Assembly (NCBI RefSeq): GCF_001310085.1 | Contig: NZ_CP012643.1 | Location: 2,325,001-2,389,000, forward strand | Origin: Rufibacter tibetensis | GTDB taxonomy: Bacteria > Bacteroidota > Bacteroidia > Cytophagales > Hymenobacteraceae | Length of the DNA: 64,000 nt | Direction: 5' to 3' | In this document: piece by piece, positions 61,397-64,000 of the stretch | How the letters are laid out: every line of letters starts with the position of its first letter | Numbering within the stretch: position 1 is the stretch's first letter | Notes under the pieces: generated by a model | Told to the model about the DNA's origin: nothing | Database searches by the model: none | What the model saw: only the letters and a program-made list of their open reading frames with translations | Made by a program: the position numbers and the translations under genes

Positions 61397-62574
61397 TACG
61401 CCACTTGTTTAAACTAATCTGGAATCAGAGGAAAAGTAATTTCCTTTTGATCACCGAAATCTTCTTTTCCTTTCTGGTGCTCTTTGCGGTGCTGAGTTTT
61501 ATTTTCTACAGCTACCATAATTACACCCAGCCGCTGGGCTTCAAGTACGATAAAGTATGGCAATTATGGCTGAGCCCCAACACGGATTCCGCGGCGCATA
61601 ACATAGCCGTTCAAGAGCAAATGATTCAGCGGGTACGCACCTTTCCCGAGGTGGAGTATGCCTCGCTCTCTAATTCTAATACTCCTTTTGCCTTCAGCAT
61701 GATGAGCAGTGATTTGTCTTACAGAGGAAAGAAAGGCGTGGAGACCAACGTCTTTAATGTGCAGGACGATTATATAAATGTGTTCGACATGAAGGTGAGC
61801 CAAGGCCGGTGGTTCGGTCCGCAGGACAATGCCAGCTTGCATGACCCCATTGTAATCAACAAAAAGTTGCAGGAGGAATTGTTTGGTGACGAAGCGGCCG
61901 TGGGAAAACTGATTCGCATCAATGATTCCACCCAGTATGCGGTCATAGGCGTGGTAGACCATTACCGTTCTTACAGCGAGTTTGACCCTGAGAAAGCGGC
62001 CTATTTTCACCGCATCAACCTGGATAAGGACAAGAGCTCCATCTGGAACGGACTAGTCATCAAGGTGAAACCCGGCGCCGGAGTAGCTTTTGAGGAGAAG
62101 ATGGTGCGCGAACTGTCCCGTATTGCCAAAGACTGGACCATTGAAGTAACTACCCAGGAGAAAATGCGCCAAAGCAAAGCTAAAGTGACTACTGTACCGA
62201 TGGTGGCTTTAGGATTAGTGTGCGGATTCCTGGTGTTTAATGTAGCCTTGGGCTTGTTTGGAGTGCTGTGGTACAACATCAACCGCCGCTACGCCGAAAT
62301 TGGGTTGCGGAGAGCCATTGGTGCCTCGTCTAAGCAAATCAGAAACCAGTTTGTAGGCGAAGTGCTGGTGATTGCCACCTTCGGGTTACTGCTGGGCTTG
62401 GTGTTGGCGGTTCAGTTCCCGCTGTTGCAAGTGTTCCAGCTTTCAGCCAGTATTTACTGGGAAAGCATTGGTGCCGCTGCCTTCGTGATTTTCCTGCTGG
62501 CTACCATTTGCGCAATCTATCCTAGCTACCAGGCATCTAAAATCTTCCCCGCCGTTGCCTTGCATGAAGAGTAA
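61393..62574 (+). CDS. FtsX-like ABC permease (second subunit)
   Basis: A 393-residue permease of the same type: N-terminal helix (FLLITEIFFSFLVLFAVLSFIFYSY), periplasmic domain (about 50-280, LYGDEAAVGKLIRIN) and three C-terminal helices (VPMVALGLVCGFLVFNVALGLF, GEVLVIATFGLLLGLVLAVQF, IGAAAFVIFLLATICAIYPSY). With the preceding permease it forms a heterodimer typical of this operon type in Bacteroidota. It ends VALHEE before a strong terminator. Confidence 0.9.
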   Translation: MIRHLFKLIWNQRKSNFLLITEIFFSFLVLFAVLSFIFYSYHNYTQPLGFKYDKVWQLWLSPNTDSAAHNIAVQEQMIQRVRTFPEVEYASLSNSNTPFAFSMMSSDLSYRGKKGVETNVFNVQDDYINVFDMKVSQGRWFGPQDNASLHDPIVINKKLQEELFGDEAAVGKLIRINDSTQYAVIGVVDHYRSYSEFDPEKAAYFHRINLDKDKSSIWNGLVIKVKPGAGVAFEEKMVRELSRIAKDWTIEVTTQEKMRQSKAKVTTVPMVALGLVCGFLVFNVALGLFGVLWYNINRRYAEIGLRRAIGASSKQIRNQFVGEVLVIATFGLLLGLVLAVQFPLLQVFQLSASIYWESIGAAAFVIFLLATICAIYPSYQASKIFPAVALHEE

Positions 62575-62588
62575 GATTGCTTCAATAA

Positions 62589-62640
62589 GCCGTTGCGTTT
62601 GGGGATTGTTTTTCAGGAAACAGGCGCCAAACGCAACGGC
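62589..62640 (+). terminator. Terminator of the efflux operon, containing a palindromic motif copy
   Basis: GCCGTTGCGTTTGG (62589-62602) pairs perfectly with CCAAACGCAACGGC (62627-62640). The loop is a copy of the dispersed motif (ggattgtttttcaggaaaca). Confidence 0.8.
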
Positions 62641-62719
62641 CATTTGTAGTGGTAAACTGGCTTTCTACTGGTGGGATTTTCCAAACCAATGTCAGCGGAA
62701 ATGAGCCATAAGCAGGCAC

Positions 62720-62762
62720 TACATTTTTACCCTTCTTTTCTGAAAAACAGCCTAAAAACATT
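62720..62762. repeat. Dispersed palindromic motif, inverted orientation
   Basis: acatttttacccttcttttc then tgaaaaacagcctaaaaaca. Reverse-oriented copy of the family, 28 bp before the regulator start codon. Confidence 0.45.
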
Positions 62763-62789
62763 AACTTCACCTACCCGCTCTAAGAACCC

Positions 62790-64000
62790 ATGATCCTGAT
62801 TATTGACGATGACGTAGCCGTACGGGCTTCTTTAAGTTTGTTGCTGAAACAAGCTGGCTACGCTACGGCCCAGGCCGCCGGACCCGAGGAGGCGTTGCAA
62901 GTGGCCGCCAAGCAAATGCCCCAATTGGCCCTCATGGACATGAACTTTTCCATGGAAACCACGGGTGAAGATGGGCTGCGTTTGTTAAGTCAATTGAAGC
63001 AGTTGTACCCAGCCGTGCCGGTGATCTTGATTACCGGTTGGGGCTCTATCAACCTGGCGGTGGAAGGTCTCAAAGGCGGCGCTGCCGATTTCATCACCAA
63101 GCCCTGGAACAACGAGGCACTGCTGCAATCCATCAAAACGGCGCTAGAGCTAGCCAAGCCAACCACCGAACCCACCAACGGCAAACTCACCCGCAAACAG
63201 CTGGACGAGCAGTACGATTTCTCTATGATTGTGGGCGAAGACCAAGGCTTGTTGCAGGTGTTGCGCAACGTGGGGCAGATCAGCGCCACCGATGCCTCGG
63301 TGCTCATTGAAGGCGACAGCGGTACGGGCAAAGAACTCATCGCCGAGGCCATCCACCGGAACAGTCACCGCAAGAAAGCACCGTTTGTGAAGGTGAATCT
63401 GGGCGGCATCTCTGCCAGCTTGTTTGAAAGTGAGATGTTTGGGCACCGCCGTGGCGCCTTCACTGATGCCAAAACCGACCGGGTGGGCCGCTTTGAGATG
63501 GCGAATAAAGGCACCATCTTCCTGGACGAGATTGGTGAGCTGGACTTGAGCAGCCAGGTGAAACTATTGCGCGTGCTGCAGGACCGCACCTATGAGGTCC
63601 TCGGCGACAGCCGCTCCAAGAACCTGGACATACGGGTGATCTGCGCTACCAACCGCAAGCTGCAGGAAATGGTGGCCGAAGGCAAGTTCCGAGAAGATCT
63701 GTACTACCGCATCAACCTGATCACGGTGAAACTGCCCGCTTTGCGCGAACGGTCGCAAGATATTCCCTTACTGGTGCAGCACTTTGTGAACAACCTCAAG
63801 CACACGTACCACAAACAAGCGTTGCAGGTGAGCAACAAAGCCCTGAAATGGCTGCGGGAACAGCCGCTGCCGGGCAACATCCGGGAGTTGAAGAACCTGG
63901 TAGAGCGTACGGTGCTGGTGAGCGGCAAGAGCCTGCTGGACGTGGAAGATTTCCAGAACCAATTACAGGGCGGTTTCAAAAAACTAGACCAGAAACTGCT
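62790..64000 (+). CDS. Sigma-54-dependent response regulator (NtrC family), cut by the window end
   Basis: Starts at ATG 62790 and runs open to the window end (403 codons seen). Receiver domain: acidic DDD at residues 6-8, phosphorylation site Asp50 (LALMDMNF), LITGW at 80-84 and Lys104 (FITKPW). Sigma-54 AAA+ domain: Walker A GDSGTGKE at 175-182, GAFTDA loop at 222-227 (contacts sigma-54), Walker B TIFLDEIGEL at 242-251. The DNA-binding domain is beyond the window. It probably activates the efflux operon upstream, whose promoter region has a -24/-12-like element and a palindrome; its sensor kinase would lie just outside. Confidence 0.93.
   Translation, partial: MILIIDDDVAVRASLSLLLKQAGYATAQAAGPEEALQVAAKQMPQLALMDMNFSMETTGEDGLRLLSQLKQLYPAVPVILITGWGSINLAVEGLKGGAADFITKPWNNEALLQSIKTALELAKPTTEPTNGKLTRKQLDEQYDFSMIVGEDQGLLQVLRNVGQISATDASVLIEGDSGTGKELIAEAIHRNSHRKKAPFVKVNLGGISASLFESEMFGHRRGAFTDAKTDRVGRFEMANKGTIFLDEIGELDLSSQVKLLRVLQDRTYEVLGDSRSKNLDIRVICATNRKLQEMVAEGKFREDLYYRINLITVKLPALRERSQDIPLLVQHFVNNLKHTYHKQALQVSNKALKWLREQPLPGNIRELKNLVERTVLVSGKSLLDVEDFQNQLQGGFKKLDQKL

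Overview
The window looks like a chromosome of a Cytophagales bacterium of the Hymenobacteraceae type (Rufibacter or Pontibacter relatives). The grounds are a type IX secretion (T9SS) gliding-motility C-terminal domain protein followed by PorP/SprF-like and PorE-like genes, Bacteroidota promoters of the TAnnTTTG class, BatA/DUF4175-type genes, many exported peptidases, and a short palindromic repeat scattered between genes. The genus is inferred from style only; no rRNA is present.

Layout. 1-9.9 kb: housekeeping and exported genes, mostly on the minus strand: cyclase-family hydrolase, 2H phosphoesterase, pentapeptide-repeat protein, SIMPL protein, SGNH lipoprotein, metallo-beta-lactamase-fold lipase-like enzyme, small lipoprotein, hemW, then a plus-strand BamA/TamA-like outer-membrane protein. 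9.99-19.97 kb: an AT-rich integrated element of about 9.9 kb in the 3' end of an initiator tRNA-Met gene, bounded by an 18-bp direct repeat. It carries darT-darG (DNA ADP-ribosylation toxin and antitoxin), a HEPN-like protein, a serine recombinase, an unknown acidic protein, a large protein with family-A-polymerase-like palm motifs, an FtsK-gamma/HNH nuclease fusion, a small helix-turn-helix protein and a tyrosine integrase. The three minus-strand genes of the element share one promoter architecture.

20-32.9 kb: SnoaL-like protein, a dead fragment of an M14 peptidase, STAS-like protein, an LpxH-like phosphoesterase/glycosyltransferase/GH1 beta-glucosidase operon, and a run of exported hydrolases (M14 and M20 peptidases, penicillin-acylase family). 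33-40 kb: small Cys-rich protein, acyltransferase, a second M20 peptidase, a Tat-exported threonine-aldolase-like enzyme and a gamma-glutamyltransferase, which together look like a periplasmic peptide and amino-acid salvage set. 40.7-49 kb: a 1720-residue repeat protein with a T9SS sorting domain, followed by its PorP/SprF-like and PorE-like partners. 49-55.6 kb: BatA-like/DUF4175-like membrane cluster, apparently interrupted by an unrelated small gene. 55.7-64 kb: SpoU methyltransferase, then a MacA-TolC-MacB-type efflux operon followed by a sigma-54 response regulator cut by the window end. A palindrome and a possible -24/-12 promoter precede the operon and may be that regulator's target.

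Most distinctive content: the polymerase-like protein, the FtsK-gamma/HNH fusion and the shared operator-like motif inside the tRNA-borne element.
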